From NCBI GenBank assembly GCA_028726465.1, contig JAQYQB010000010.1, positions 1-64,000 of the forward strand: DNA of 64,000 nucleotides, given 5' to 3'. This document shows, in pieces, positions 1 to 9,585 of the stretch. Source of the stretch: Mycobacteriaceae bacterium. Its GTDB lineage: Bacteria > Actinomycetota > Actinomycetes > Mycobacteriales > Mycobacteriaceae. Each line of letters starts with the position of its first letter. Positions within the stretch are counted from its first letter, which is position 1. A program made the position numbers and the translations under genes. The notes beneath the pieces were generated by a model. It ran no database searches, had not been told where the DNA came from, and saw nothing but the letters and a program-made list of their open reading frames with translations.

Positions 1-1
1 C

Positions 2-778
2 GCCGTCACGCAGGCGCCGGACGGCGGCCAGACGATCTGGATGATCGAGGTCAACCCGCGCGCCTCGCGCACGATTCCGTTCGTCTCGAAGGCGATCGGC
101 GTGCCGCTCGCGGGCTACGCCGCGCGCTGCATGGTGGGCGAGAAGCTGGCGGAAATCGGCTTCACGCAGGAGGTCGCGCTGCCCTACACGTGCGTGAAGG
201 AGGCCGTCTTCCCGTTCGTGAAGTTCCCCGGCGTGGACATCACCCTCACGCCGGAGATGAAGTCCACCGGCGAGGTCATGGGCCTGGCCGACAACTTCGG
301 CGCCGCCTACTTCAAGGCGGAGACCGCCGGCTTCGCCAAGCTGCCGAAGGAAGGCTCGGTCTTCGTCTCCGTGGCCAACCGCGACAAGCGCACGCTCATC
401 TTCCCGATCCACCGCCTGTCGACGATGGGGTACAAGATCCTGGCCACCGCCGGGACCGCCTCCATCCTGCGCCGCAACGGCATCGAGTGCGAGTCCGTGC
501 TCAAGTCCTCGGACATCCGCGGCGGGGCAGAGGGCAAGTCCATCGTCGACCGTATCCTGGACGGCGAGGTCGACCTCATCATCAACACCCCGGCCGGTTC
601 CTCCGGCTCCCGCCACGACGGCTACGAGATCCGCGCCGCCGCCGTCGAGGTGGACGTGCCGCTGATTAACACCGTCCAGGGCGTGACCGCCGGCGTCCAG
701 GCGCTCGAGGCGCAGCGACAGGGCAACTTCGAGGTACGCGCCCTGCAGGAGCTCAAGCATGCCCCAGTCAACAACTAG
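2..778 (+). CDS. carB: Carbamoyl-phosphate synthase large subunit, C-terminal part (5' end outside window)
   Basis: Large subunit of carbamoyl-phosphate synthase, which makes carbamoyl phosphate for pyrimidines and arginine. Only the last 258 residues are present; the reading frame is open from base 2. The piece starts at the end of the second ATP-grasp half ([16 protein letters not shown]) and continues into the C-terminal MGS-like allosteric domain, including [17 protein letters not shown] and the segment [14 protein letters not shown]. The stop overlaps the pyrF start by 20 bases, so the two pyrimidine genes are probably translationally coupled. Family assignment is secure; upstream regulation cannot be seen. 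Confidence 0.96.
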   Translation, partial: AVTQAPDGGQTIWMIEVNPRASRTIPFVSKAIGVPLAGYAARCMVGEKLAEIGFTQEVALPYTCVKEAVFPFVKFPGVDITLTPEMKSTGEVMGLADNFGAAYFKAETAGFAKLPKEGSVFVSVANRDKRTLIFPIHRLSTMGYKILATAGTASILRRNGIECESVLKSSDIRGGAEGKSIVDRILDGEVDLIINTPAGSSGSRHDGYEIRAAAVEVDVPLINTVQGVTAGVQALEAQRQGNFEVRALQELKHAPVNN

Positions 779-1628
779 CCAGCAGCAGCCCGGGAGCACC
801 ACGCCGGGCTTCGGCGAGCGGCTGGTCGCCGCCGGCCAGGAGCGCGGCCGGCTGTGCGTCGGCATCGACCCGCACCCGTACCTGCTCGAGCAGTGGGGGC
901 TGGGCGTAAACGCCGCGGGCGTGCGGGAGTTCAGCCGCCGCTGCGTGGAGGCCTTCGCGCCGGTGGCCGCACTGGTCAAGCCCCAGGTGGCTTTCTACGA
1001 GCGCTTCGGCTCCGCGGGCCTGGCGGCCCTGGAAGAGAGCCTGGCCAACCTGCGGGAGGCCGGCTGCCTGAGCGTGGCGGACGCCAAGCGCGGCGACATC
1101 GGCTCCACCATGGCCGGCTACGCCGAGGCCTGGATGGGCGAGGAGGCGCCCCTGCGGGCCGACGCGGTCACGCTGAGCCCCTACCTGGGCGTGGGCGCCC
1201 TGGAGCCGGCTTTTGCGGCGGCCCAGGCCACCGGCCGCGGCATCTTCGTGCTGGCGGCTACCTCCAACCCGGAGGCCCGCCGCCTGCAGGGGTTCAGGGA
1301 GCCGGAAAGCGGCCGCACCGTAGCCCAGTCGGTGGTGGATCTCTGCGCCGAGCGCAACGCGGCCACCCGCCCCGGCCAGGTCGGGGATATCGGCGTGGTG
1401 GTCGGGGCGACCCTGGACAGCCCGCCGGAGTTGGACCAGCTCAATGGGCCGGTCTTGCTGCCGGGCGTGGGCGCCCAGGGCGCCGGCCCCGATGAGGTCC
1501 ACGCGATCGTGGCCGGGCGCAGCGAACTGGGCTTCGCCAACGTCTCGCGCGCCATCCTGGAGCGCGGCCCGAAGGTGGATGACCTGCGCAAAGCCGTGCA
1601 AACGGCAGCCGCGGACTTCCGGGATTAG
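759..1628 (+). CDS. pyrF: Orotidine 5'-phosphate decarboxylase (type 2)
   Basis: Decarboxylates OMP to UMP, the last step of de novo UMP synthesis. The 289-aa protein has the GIDPH strand near residue 35 and the catalytic DAKRGDI motif near residue 107, in the longer form typical of the mycobacterial-type (type 2) enzyme. About 15 Ser/Gln/Pro-rich residues precede the fold. The ATG at 759 lies inside carB, which supports operon coupling; carB and pyrF adjacency is usual in corynebacteria. Confidence 0.95.
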   Translation: MPQSTTSQQQPGSTTPGFGERLVAAGQERGRLCVGIDPHPYLLEQWGLGVNAAGVREFSRRCVEAFAPVAALVKPQVAFYERFGSAGLAALEESLANLREAGCLSVADAKRGDIGSTMAGYAEAWMGEEAPLRADAVTLSPYLGVGALEPAFAAAQATGRGIFVLAATSNPEARRLQGFREPESGRTVAQSVVDLCAERNAATRPGQVGDIGVVVGATLDSPPELDQLNGPVLLPGVGAQGAGPDEVHAIVAGRSELGFANVSRAILERGPKVDDLRKAVQTAAADFRD

Positions 1629-1638
1629 CACGCGCCTC

Positions 1639-1655
1639 GGGCCGATTATCGGCCC
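1639..1655. other. Inverted repeat after pyrF
   Basis: GGGCCGAT and ATCGGCCC are separated by one base, 10 bases after the pyrF stop. There is no clear T-run directly behind it, so it may be a weak terminator or a protein site rather than a standard intrinsic terminator. Confidence 0.35.
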
Positions 1656-1688
1656 CGGGCCTAACCTGGTATTTTAGTAACCGCACCT

Positions 1689-1758
1689 CGATGACGTGCT
1701 GAAACGGTGCGCGACACCAAGCCCGGTAACGTCATCGTTTTACTAGCAGTGCTAGGAT
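1689..1758 (+). promoter_or_regulatory. Putative mihF promoter region with spaced inverted repeat
   Basis: The 239-bp pyrF-mihF gap holds a perfect 9-bp inverted repeat, CGATGACGT (1689-1697) and ACGTCATCG (1729-1737). A candidate -10 TAGGAT follows at 1753-1758. The rest of the gap has no recognisable gene. The promoter is inferred from the hexamer only. Confidence 0.35.
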
Positions 1759-1867
1759 TGCCAGAAGTCGGAGCGGGTGCCTGCGTGTAATGCGCTGGTA
1801 CTAGCTTCGGAATCTGGTATTCATGTACTGGACGTCAAAATCAATCTAACGAATCGGAGGAAACCCT

Positions 1868-2188
1868 GTGGCCCTTCCAAAGTTGACCGATGAGCAGCGT
1901 AAGGAAGCCCTCGCTAAGGCTGCTGAGGCCCGCAAGGCTCGCGCTGAGCTGAAGGCTGATCTGAAGCGCGGCGCTACCAACCTGAAGGAAGTTCTGGACA
2001 AGGCAGAAAGCGACGAGATCATTGGCAAGACCAAGGTCTCCGCTCTCCTGGAAGCACTGCCGAAGGTGGGCAAGGTCAAGGCTAAGGAAATCATGGAAGA
2101 CCTGGAGATTGCTCAGACCCGCCGCCTGCGCGGCCTGGGTGAGCGCCAGCGTCGCGCCCTGCTGGAGCGCTTCGGCTACTCCTCCTAA
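1868..2188 (+). CDS. mihF: Actinobacterial integration host factor (mIHF)
   Basis: Small basic nucleoid-associated protein of the actinobacterial IHF family, which binds and compacts DNA and is unrelated to E. coli IHF. The 106-aa product begins [15 protein letters not shown], is rich in Lys/Ala/Glu helices, and ends with an [16 protein letters not shown] helix as in the helix-two-turn-helix family. The GTG start at 1868 follows a strong GGAGG (1857-1861) at good spacing. It sits just before gmk, the conserved actinobacterial context. Confidence 0.92.
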   Translation: MALPKLTDEQRKEALAKAAEARKARAELKADLKRGATNLKEVLDKAESDEIIGKTKVSALLEALPKVGKVKAKEIMEDLEIAQTRRLRGLGERQRRALLERFGYSS

Positions 2189-2195
2189 GTCCGTC

Positions 2196-2765
2196 ATGTC
2201 TGGTGCAACCAAACGCGGGCGGCTAGTGGTACTGGCTGGGCCGTCCGCAGTGGGTAAATCCACGGTGGTTTCGCGCCTACGCACCGGAGTGGACGGGCTG
2301 TACTTCAGCGTGTCCATGACGACGCGCCAACCCCGTCCTGGTGAGCAAGACGGGGTTGACTATTTCTTCGTCACCCCGGAGCAGTTCCAAGAACGTATCG
2401 ACTCCGGCGAGATGCTCGAGTGGGCAGAGATCCACGGCGGGCTCCAGCGGTCGGGTACGCCAGCGCAGCCCGTCAAGGACGCGATGGCCGAAGGCCGGCC
2501 GGTCTTGGTCGAAGTTGATCTGGCCGGTGCCCGCGCCGTCAAACAGGCGTTGCCCGAGGCACAGCTGGTCTTCCTGGCGCCCCCGTCGTGGGATACCCTG
2601 GTAGACCGCCTGACCGGCCGGGGTACGGAACCGCAGGACGTTATCGAGCGTAGGCTGGAAACCGCGCGGCAGGAGCTAGCAGCCCAAGACGAGTTCGACC
2701 ACGTGGTGGTCAACGAGGACTTGGAAGAGGCGGTCGCCGCCATCAGTGCTATCCTGCAAGGTTAG
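2196..2765 (+). CDS. gmk: Guanylate kinase
   Basis: Phosphorylates GMP to GDP. The 189-aa protein has the P-loop GPSAVGKST at residues 15-23, followed by the GMP-binding region ([18 protein letters not shown]). The same frame is open upstream into mihF, but homology starts at MSGATKRGR, so ATG 2196 was chosen, 7 bases after the mihF stop. Probably co-transcribed with mihF. Confidence 0.95.
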   Translation: MSGATKRGRLVVLAGPSAVGKSTVVSRLRTGVDGLYFSVSMTTRQPRPGEQDGVDYFFVTPEQFQERIDSGEMLEWAEIHGGLQRSGTPAQPVKDAMAEGRPVLVEVDLAGARAVKQALPEAQLVFLAPPSWDTLVDRLTGRGTEPQDVIERRLETARQELAAQDEFDHVVVNEDLEEAVAAISAILQG

Positions 2766-2806
2766 AGTCAGTATTCAAGTATCCGCAATTCAACGAAAAG
2801 GTGCAT

Positions 2807-3109
2807 GTGACTAACGTGACCACCAATGACACCGCTGAGGCAGTAAAGGCCGAGCCGGTCTTCGACGCCCCCGAGGGCATCACCGCTCCGCCGATCGATG
2901 AGCTGCTGGACAAGGTATCTTCCAAGTACGCCCTGGTGATTTTCGCCGCCAAGCGTGCTCGCCAGATCAACAGCTACTACCAGAACCACGGTGATAGCGT
3001 GTTCGAGTTCGTCGGCCCGCTGGTCACCCCGGAAGCCGGCGAAAAGCCGCTGTCCATCGCCCTGCGTGAGATCGACGCGGGCCTGCTGGACCACGAGGAA
3101 GGCAACTAA
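2807..3109 (+). CDS. rpoZ: RNA polymerase omega subunit
   Basis: Omega subunit, which helps assemble and stabilise RNA polymerase. The 100-aa product carries the conserved core [26 protein letters not shown] and a C-terminal helix. GTG 2807 is preferred because AAAAGG lies 6 bases upstream; an in-frame GTG at 2801 would put that site too close. The gmk-rpoZ-coaBC order is widespread in actinobacteria. Confidence 0.93.
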   Translation: MTNVTTNDTAEAVKAEPVFDAPEGITAPPIDELLDKVSSKYALVIFAAKRARQINSYYQNHGDSVFEFVGPLVTPEAGEKPLSIALREIDAGLLDHEEGN

Positions 3110-3132
3110 GCCACTCGCGTTCCGCGCAGCAC

Positions 3133-3172
3133 ACCTCCCGGACTGGGCATCCCGCCCCGCCGGGAGGTTTTT
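3133..3172 (+). terminator. Intrinsic terminator after rpoZ
   Basis: ACCTCCCG (3133-3140) pairs with CGGGAGGT (3161-3168) and is followed by TTTTTG. It ends the mihF-gmk-rpoZ transcript before coaBC. Confidence 0.8.
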
Positions 3173-3218
3173 GTGTGCCCAGTGCATGAGACAACGCCGG
3201 GGGAGCGGGCCGGGTGCG

Positions 3219-3224
3219 TACAAT
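3219..3224 (+). promoter_or_regulatory. -10 element of a leaderless coaBC promoter
   Basis: TACAAT ends 8 bases before the GTG start at 3233, so transcription would begin at or next to the start codon. No Shine-Dalgarno sequence is visible. The -35 region is not recognisable. Confidence 0.5.
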
Positions 3225-3232
3225 GAGGTGCT

Positions 3233-4528
3233 GTGACTGAGCAGAACCGACAAGAGCAGCAAGCAGCGCGCCAGCCGGCGGAAGAAACTCCCCGCATCCT
3301 GGTGGGCGTGGCCGGGGGCATCGCCGCCTACAAGGCCTGCCACCTCGTGCGCGACCTGAAGGAAAACGGCGCGGACGTGCGGGTCATCCCGACCCCGAAC
3401 GCGCTGAAATTCGTGGGCGCCGCGACTTTCGAGGCCCTGTCTGGCCACCCGGTGGACACTTCGGTCTTTACGGCCGTCGACGAGGTGCAGCACGTCGCAC
3501 TCGGGCGGCAGGCCGGCGCCATCGTTATCGCTCCGGCCACCGCGGATCTGATCGCGCGGCTGGCCGCGGGGCGCGCCGATGATCTGCTCACCGCGTCCGT
3601 TTTGGTAGCGACCTGCCCGGTGATCGTGGCCCCCGCCATGCACACGGAGATGTGGAACAACCCGGCTACCCAGGACAACGTGGCCACCCTGCGCCGCCGC
3701 GGCATGACCGTGCTCTACCCGGCGCACGGCCGGCTGACGGGCGCCGACTCGGGTGCCGGCCGCCTGCTGGAGCCCGCGCAAATCGCTGAGCTGACCCGCA
3801 CGAGCCTCGCCGGCTGGCCGCCGCAGGCCGACTGGCAGGGGATGAAGGTGGTTATCTCTGCTGGCGGCACCCAGGAAGACCTCGACCCGGTGCGCTACCT
3901 GGGCAACCGTTCCTCCGGCCGCCAAGGCTTCGCCCTGGCCGAGCTGGCTAGCCAGCGCGGCGCCGAGGTCATCCTCGTGGCCGGCAACGTGGAGGACCTG
4001 CCGGTCCCGGCCGGCGCCCGCGTGGTGCGGGTGACCTCGACGCGGGACATGCTGGAGGTCATGGAGACCGAATCCGCAGACGCCGACGTGGTCATCATGT
4101 CCGCCGCCGTGGCCGATTACCGCCCGGCCACCGTCGCCGGCTCCAAGATGAAAAAGGGCGCGGATGACGCTAACCTGTCCCGCCTCGAACTGGTAGAAAA
4201 CCCGGATATCCTAAAGACACTGGTGGAAAAGCGCGCCGCCGGAAAGCTGCCGGCCCACCAGGTGCTGGTCGGCTTCGCGGCGGAGACCGGCGACGAAAAC
4301 CACACCGCCGTGGAGCTGGCGCAGGCCAAGTTGGAGCGCAAGGGCTGCGACGTCCTCATGGCCAACGAAGTCGGGCGCGGCAAGGTTTTTGGTCAGCTAG
4401 ACAACCAGGGCTGGCTGCTGACCCCCGGCGCTGCGCCCGAGGTGGTCGAGCGCGGGACAAAACAGGTCGTCGCGGCGCAGATCCTGGCCGCGGTCGACCG
4501 GGTTAGGACCGCCGCGAATGAGGCGTGA
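3233..4528 (+). CDS. coaBC: Bifunctional phosphopantothenoylcysteine decarboxylase / phosphopantothenate-cysteine ligase
   Basis: Two consecutive steps of coenzyme A synthesis. The N-terminal flavoprotein half (CoaC) starts with ILVGVAGGIAAYKACHLVRD and contains the substrate-lid segment around MHTEMWNNPATQDN. The C-terminal CoaB half starts near residue 205 with VVISAGGTQEDLDPVRYLGN followed by the RSSGRQG loop. 431 aa is a normal length. GTG 3233 probably starts a leaderless mRNA. Confidence 0.95.
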   Translation: MTEQNRQEQQAARQPAEETPRILVGVAGGIAAYKACHLVRDLKENGADVRVIPTPNALKFVGAATFEALSGHPVDTSVFTAVDEVQHVALGRQAGAIVIAPATADLIARLAAGRADDLLTASVLVATCPVIVAPAMHTEMWNNPATQDNVATLRRRGMTVLYPAHGRLTGADSGAGRLLEPAQIAELTRTSLAGWPPQADWQGMKVVISAGGTQEDLDPVRYLGNRSSGRQGFALAELASQRGAEVILVAGNVEDLPVPAGARVVRVTSTRDMLEVMETESADADVVIMSAAVADYRPATVAGSKMKKGADDANLSRLELVENPDILKTLVEKRAAGKLPAHQVLVGFAAETGDENHTAVELAQAKLERKGCDVLMANEVGRGKVFGQLDNQGWLLTPGAAPEVVERGTKQVVAAQILAAVDRVRTAANEA

Positions 4529-4563
4529 GCTTAGTTACCCGTAGACAGACTAGGTTGCCCTTA

Positions 4564-4579
4564 TAGACTGCTTGGTCTA
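4564..4579 (+). promoter_or_regulatory. McbR-type operator upstream of metK
   Basis: TAGAC-TGCTTG-GTCTA is an exact match to TAGAC-N6-GTCTA, the motif described for the methionine/cysteine repressor McbR in C. glutamicum. It directly precedes a possible -10 (TATGGT, 4578-4583), with TTGCCC (4553-4558) as a loose -35, so a bound repressor would cover the promoter. metK is a known McbR target. Confidence 0.75.
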
Positions 4580-4650
4580 TGGTGGGGGATTGTTAAAGCT
4601 TGATGCGTCAGTCGAGCTGGAGAATGTAGTTCGTAGAAAAGGATAAATAC

Positions 4651-5880
<1,230 letters not shown>

Positions 5881-5891
5881 AATCGGGGCCT

Positions 5892-7925
5892 ATGCCTCCC
5901 AAGACACCCGCTGCCACCAAACCGGTGGCGCGGGTGTTGCCTTTATTGGGCATCTCCCACCTGGACCGCGGTTTCGACTACTACGTCAGCGAGGCCGACT
6001 CGGAGGCCGCCCAGCCCGGGGTGCGCGTGCGCATCCGCTTCGCCGGCCGCCTGTGCGACGCCCTCGTGCTCAGCCGCGAGCCGAGCCCGGAATTTAGCGG
6101 CGAGCTGCGTTTTATCGAGCGGGTCATTTCGGACTTCGTGGTCTACCCGCCGCAGCTGGCCGCGCTGGTCGAATCCCTCGCGGACCGTTACGGCGGGGTG
6201 CGCTCTGACATCATCCGCTCGGCCCTGCCGCCGCGGCACGCCAAGGCCGAAGAGGCGGACTTCTCCACGCCCTGGGAGGAGCTCGGTTCCACCACGGAAC
6301 CGGACCTGTCGGACTGGGCCGGCTACGTCCACGGGCAGTCCTTCGTCGACTACGTCTTAAGCGGCAACCCCGCCCGCGCGGCCTGGCAGATGGCCCCCGG
6401 TAACGAGTGGCACCGCCCCCTGGCGGCCTTGAGCGCCAAGGTCGCCATCGACGGCGGCGCGGTGCTGCTGGTCGTGCCCACCCAGCGCCAGCTCGACGAG
6501 CTGGAAGAAAGCCTGCGCGACTACGTCTCCGCCAAGCAGATCACCGTCCTGTCCAACAGCCTGGGCCCGCAGGCGCGCTACCGGCGTTTCCTCTCCGCGG
6601 TAAAGGGGCAGGCCCGGATCGTGCTGGGCACCCGTTCGGCCGCCTTCGCCCCGGTGAAGGGACTAAAGCTGGCCGTGGTGGTCGACGACGGCAACGACAA
6701 CTTGGTCGACAACGTCAAGCCCTACGTGCATGCCCGCGAGGTCCTAAGCACGCGCGCCGCCCAGGAGTCCGCCTCGCTAATCATCGCCGGGTTCTCCCGC
6801 ACCGCGGAGGCCCAGCTTTTGGTCGAGGCCGGCTGGATGCACGATCTCGTCCCGGCCCCGGCCACCCTGCGCGCCCGGATGCCCGCGGTGCTGCCCGTCG
6901 GCACCTACGGCATTGAACTATCCCGCAATACCGAGGGCGGGACCACCCGGCTGCTGGGGCCGGCCTTCCAGGCGATGGCCCGCGCGCTGGACCGCGGCGA
7001 GCCCGTCCTGGTGCAGTCCCCGCGGGCCGGCTACATGCCCATCCTGGCGTGCGGGAATTGCCGCGCGCCGGCCCGCTGCCGGCATTGCAATGGGCCCATT
7101 GGCCTGCCGCCGGAGGAAGGTTTCGGCGCCGCGGGGCAGGCCTCCGCCCCGACCTGCCGCTGGTGCGGGCGGATAGCCGCCCATCATCGCTGCAGCGAGT
7201 GCGGCTCGCCACGGCTGCGCGCCATCGTGCTGGGGCAGGAGCGCACCGCCGAGGAATTCGGCCGCGCCTTCCCCTCGGTACGCGTCAAAGTCTCCGGCGG
7301 CAACCGCGTCATCGAGGACATCGAACACGCCGCGCAGCTGGTGGTCGCGACCCCCGGGGCGGAGCCACCCGTGCGTGGCGGCGCCTATGGGGCGGTCATC
7401 TTGATGGACACGGGCGCGCTGCTCAACCGCCAGGACCTGCGCGCCGGCGAGGATACCTTGGCCAAATGGGCCCGGGCTGCCCGCCTGGCCGCCCCGGCGG
7501 GTCAGGGCGGCGAGGTCATCGTCGCCGCCGACCCGGACCTGCCGCTGGTGCGTTATTTGGCCGAATGGGACTTCGCGGCGGCCGCGCACGCGGAGCTGTC
7601 CAGCCGGCGCGAGGTGCGCTTCCCGCCGGCGGTGCACATGGCCGCCATCGACGGCCCGGACGCGGCCTTGGACGGCTTCCTGGAGCTAGCGGAGCTGCCC
7701 GCCAACGCGGAAATCCTCGGCCCGGTGCCGCTCCCGCCGGGGCTGAAGCTGCCCGGCGACTACGACGAGCAGCGCCTGGGCCCGCCCCAGCGGGTCCTTG
7801 TGCGCACCCCGCTGGGTCCGCGTTCCGAGCTCGGCCGCGCCCTGCGGCAGGCGAACGCGGCGCGCACTTCCCGCAAGGACGACGCGCCCCTGCGCATTCA
7901 GGTAGATCCGATCCATATCGGCTAA
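5892..7925 (+). CDS. priA: PriA-like primosomal protein N' lacking helicase motifs
   Basis: Relative of replication-restart protein PriA (677 aa). The N-terminal 3'-DNA-binding fold and the eight zinc-binding cysteines are present as CGNC, CRHC, CRWC and CSEC around residues 385-440. The Walker A motif expected before GGAVLLVVPTQRQ is missing, and the DEEH box position reads DDGND, so ATP-driven unwinding is unlikely. Helicase-less PriA is typical of actinobacteria. The frame is open upstream into metK, but homology and the promoter favour ATG 5892. Confidence 0.88.
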   Translation: MPPKTPAATKPVARVLPLLGISHLDRGFDYYVSEADSEAAQPGVRVRIRFAGRLCDALVLSREPSPEFSGELRFIERVISDFVVYPPQLAALVESLADRYGGVRSDIIRSALPPRHAKAEEADFSTPWEELGSTTEPDLSDWAGYVHGQSFVDYVLSGNPARAAWQMAPGNEWHRPLAALSAKVAIDGGAVLLVVPTQRQLDELEESLRDYVSAKQITVLSNSLGPQARYRRFLSAVKGQARIVLGTRSAAFAPVKGLKLAVVVDDGNDNLVDNVKPYVHAREVLSTRAAQESASLIIAGFSRTAEAQLLVEAGWMHDLVPAPATLRARMPAVLPVGTYGIELSRNTEGGTTRLLGPAFQAMARALDRGEPVLVQSPRAGYMPILACGNCRAPARCRHCNGPIGLPPEEGFGAAGQASAPTCRWCGRIAAHHRCSECGSPRLRAIVLGQERTAEEFGRAFPSVRVKVSGGNRVIEDIEHAAQLVVATPGAEPPVRGGAYGAVILMDTGALLNRQDLRAGEDTLAKWARAARLAAPAGQGGEVIVAADPDLPLVRYLAEWDFAAAAHAELSSRREVRFPPAVHMAAIDGPDAALDGFLELAELPANAEILGPVPLPPGLKLPGDYDEQRLGPPQRVLVRTPLGPRSELGRALRQANAARTSRKDDAPLRIQVDPIHIG

Positions 7926-7960
7926 GGCGGCGCGCCAGCCGCCAGAAAGGAACAGCGACC

Positions 7961-8491
7961 ATGACATTGCGACCGATTCGCCTGTTCGGCGATCCCGTGC
8001 TCAACACCGCCGCGGACGCGGTGACCTCCTTCGGCCCGGGGCTGCGCACCCTGGCCCGGGACATGCTCGAGACCATGGACGACGCCGGCGGGGTCGGGCT
8101 GGCCGCCAACCAGGTGGGCGTGACCCAGCGGGTCTTCGTCTACGACTGCCCAGACGGCGGCGCGAGCCGGCGCGGCGTACTGGTCAATCCCTCCTGGACC
8201 GCGGTGGGCCGCGGCGCCGACGGGGAAGCCGCACCACTGGTGGCCGGGCGGGAAGGCTGCCTGTCCATCCCCGGGGTGCCCGGCACCGTGCCGCGGCACG
8301 AGCGGATCGTGGTCCGCGGCTTCGACGAGTGGGGCCGGCCGGTGTGCCTGCTCGCCGGCGGGCTCCTGGCGCGCTGCATTCAACACGAGTCGGATCACCT
8401 GGATGGGGTGCTGTTCCTGGCGCACCTGAGCACCGAGGATCGCCGGGAAGCAATGGCTACCATCCGCTCCGCGGACTGGTTTAACCGTTAG
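7961..8491 (+). CDS. def: Peptide deformylase
   Basis: Removes the formyl group from nascent proteins. All three family motifs are visible in 176 aa: GVGLAANQVG, EGCLSIPG (metal Cys) and QHESDHLDG (metal His pair with catalytic Glu). ATG 7961 follows an AGAAAGGA site. It is placed before fmt, which adds the formyl group to initiator tRNA, the usual def-fmt pairing. Confidence 0.95.
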   Translation: MTLRPIRLFGDPVLNTAADAVTSFGPGLRTLARDMLETMDDAGGVGLAANQVGVTQRVFVYDCPDGGASRRGVLVNPSWTAVGRGADGEAAPLVAGREGCLSIPGVPGTVPRHERIVVRGFDEWGRPVCLLAGGLLARCIQHESDHLDGVLFLAHLSTEDRREAMATIRSADWFNR

Positions 8492-8613
8492 GAGGTACCA
8501 GTCCGTATCATGAGGGAGACAACGCCAAACGCGAAGGTTAACCGGGGCGCCCGGTCAGCCCGCGGGAAGCGGGGAGCGAGAGGTCAATTGGGAAGGACGA
8601 GGGCCTAACCGTC

Positions 8614-9585
8614 ATGCGAATTGTTTTTGCCGGGACACCAGAGCCGGCAGTGGTTGCCTTAGAAAAGCTCATTGCATCGGAGCACGAGGTCGTAGCCGTC
8701 ATCACGCGGCCGGACGCGCGCCGCGGGCGCGGGCGGAGCCTGCACCCCAGCCCGGTCAAGGCCTGCGCGGAAAGCCACGGCATTGAGGTGCTCACGCCCA
8801 CGACCCTGAAGCCGGGCACCGAGGACGGCCAGGAGCTGCGCCGCCGGCTCATCGAGCTGGCGCCCGAGGCCATCCCGGTCGTGGCCTACGGCAACCTGAT
8901 CACCCCGGACCTGCTGGGCGTGGCGCCGCACGGCTGGGTCAACCTGCACTTTTCCCTCCTACCCGCCTGGCGGGGTGCGGCACCCGTCCAGGCCGCCATC
9001 GCCGCCGGCGACGACATCACGGGGGCGACCACCTTCCGGATCGACGAGGGCCTGGATACCGGCGAGATCCTCGGCACCGTCACGGAGGAGATCCAGCCCA
9101 CCGACACCGCCGACGATTTGCTGACCCGGCTGGCTTATACCGGCGGCGACCTGCTGGTGGCCACGATGGACCTGCTGGACAGCGGCGAGGCCGCGCCGCG
9201 TCCCCAGGAGGGGGAGGCGACCTACGCCGCCAAGATTTCCAAGGACGATGCCCGCATCCGCTGGCAGGACCCGGCCTTTGCCATCGACCGCACCGTGCGC
9301 GCCCACACCCCGGCCCCGGGCGCGTGGACGCTGTGGGGAGACAAGCGCGTCAAGCTGGGCCCGTTGACGCCCGTCCGCCTGGACGGTGAGGCCCTCCCAG
9401 ACAGTGACGCGCTGGAACAGCTGCAGCCGGGCGAGCTGCACGTGGCCAAGGACGCCGTCTTCGTCGGCACCGGCAACGGCGTGGTGCAGCTGGGTAACAT
9501 CCAGCCGCCGGGCAAGAAGATGATGGAGGCCGCGGCCTGGGCCCGGGGCCTGAACCAGAACGATGGAAAGGTGGTCTTCGAATGA
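8614..9585 (+). CDS. fmt: Methionyl-tRNA formyltransferase
   Basis: Formylates Met-tRNAfMet using 10-formyl-THF. The N-terminal catalytic domain carries the [16 protein letters not shown] signature (conserved Asn/His region at NLHFS) and begins [20 protein letters not shown]-terminal tRNA-binding domain follows from about residue 205. 323 aa is usual. The last codons overlap the rsmB start (ATGA), showing translational coupling. Confidence 0.95.
   Translation: MRIVFAGTPEPAVVALEKLIASEHEVVAVITRPDARRGRGRSLHPSPVKACAESHGIEVLTPTTLKPGTEDGQELRRRLIELAPEAIPVVAYGNLITPDLLGVAPHGWVNLHFSLLPAWRGAAPVQAAIAAGDDITGATTFRIDEGLDTGEILGTVTEEIQPTDTADDLLTRLAYTGGDLLVATMDLLDSGEAAPRPQEGEATYAAKISKDDARIRWQDPAFAIDRTVRAHTPAPGAWTLWGDKRVKLGPLTPVRLDGEALPDSDALEQLQPGELHVAKDAVFVGTGNGVVQLGNIQPPGKKMMEAAAWARGLNQNDGKVVFE

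Noticed and set aside
759..1631. Long antisense and alternative-frame open readings opposite pyrF, metK, rsmB, acn and others
   Set aside because: They are by-products of high GC codon bias; their translations are low-complexity Ala/Gly/Arg strings without family motifs and lack ribosome sites.
4580..4650. SAM riboswitch in the metK leader
   Set aside because: Only about 60 bases of leader, with no recognisable SAM-binding core; operator control explains the region better.
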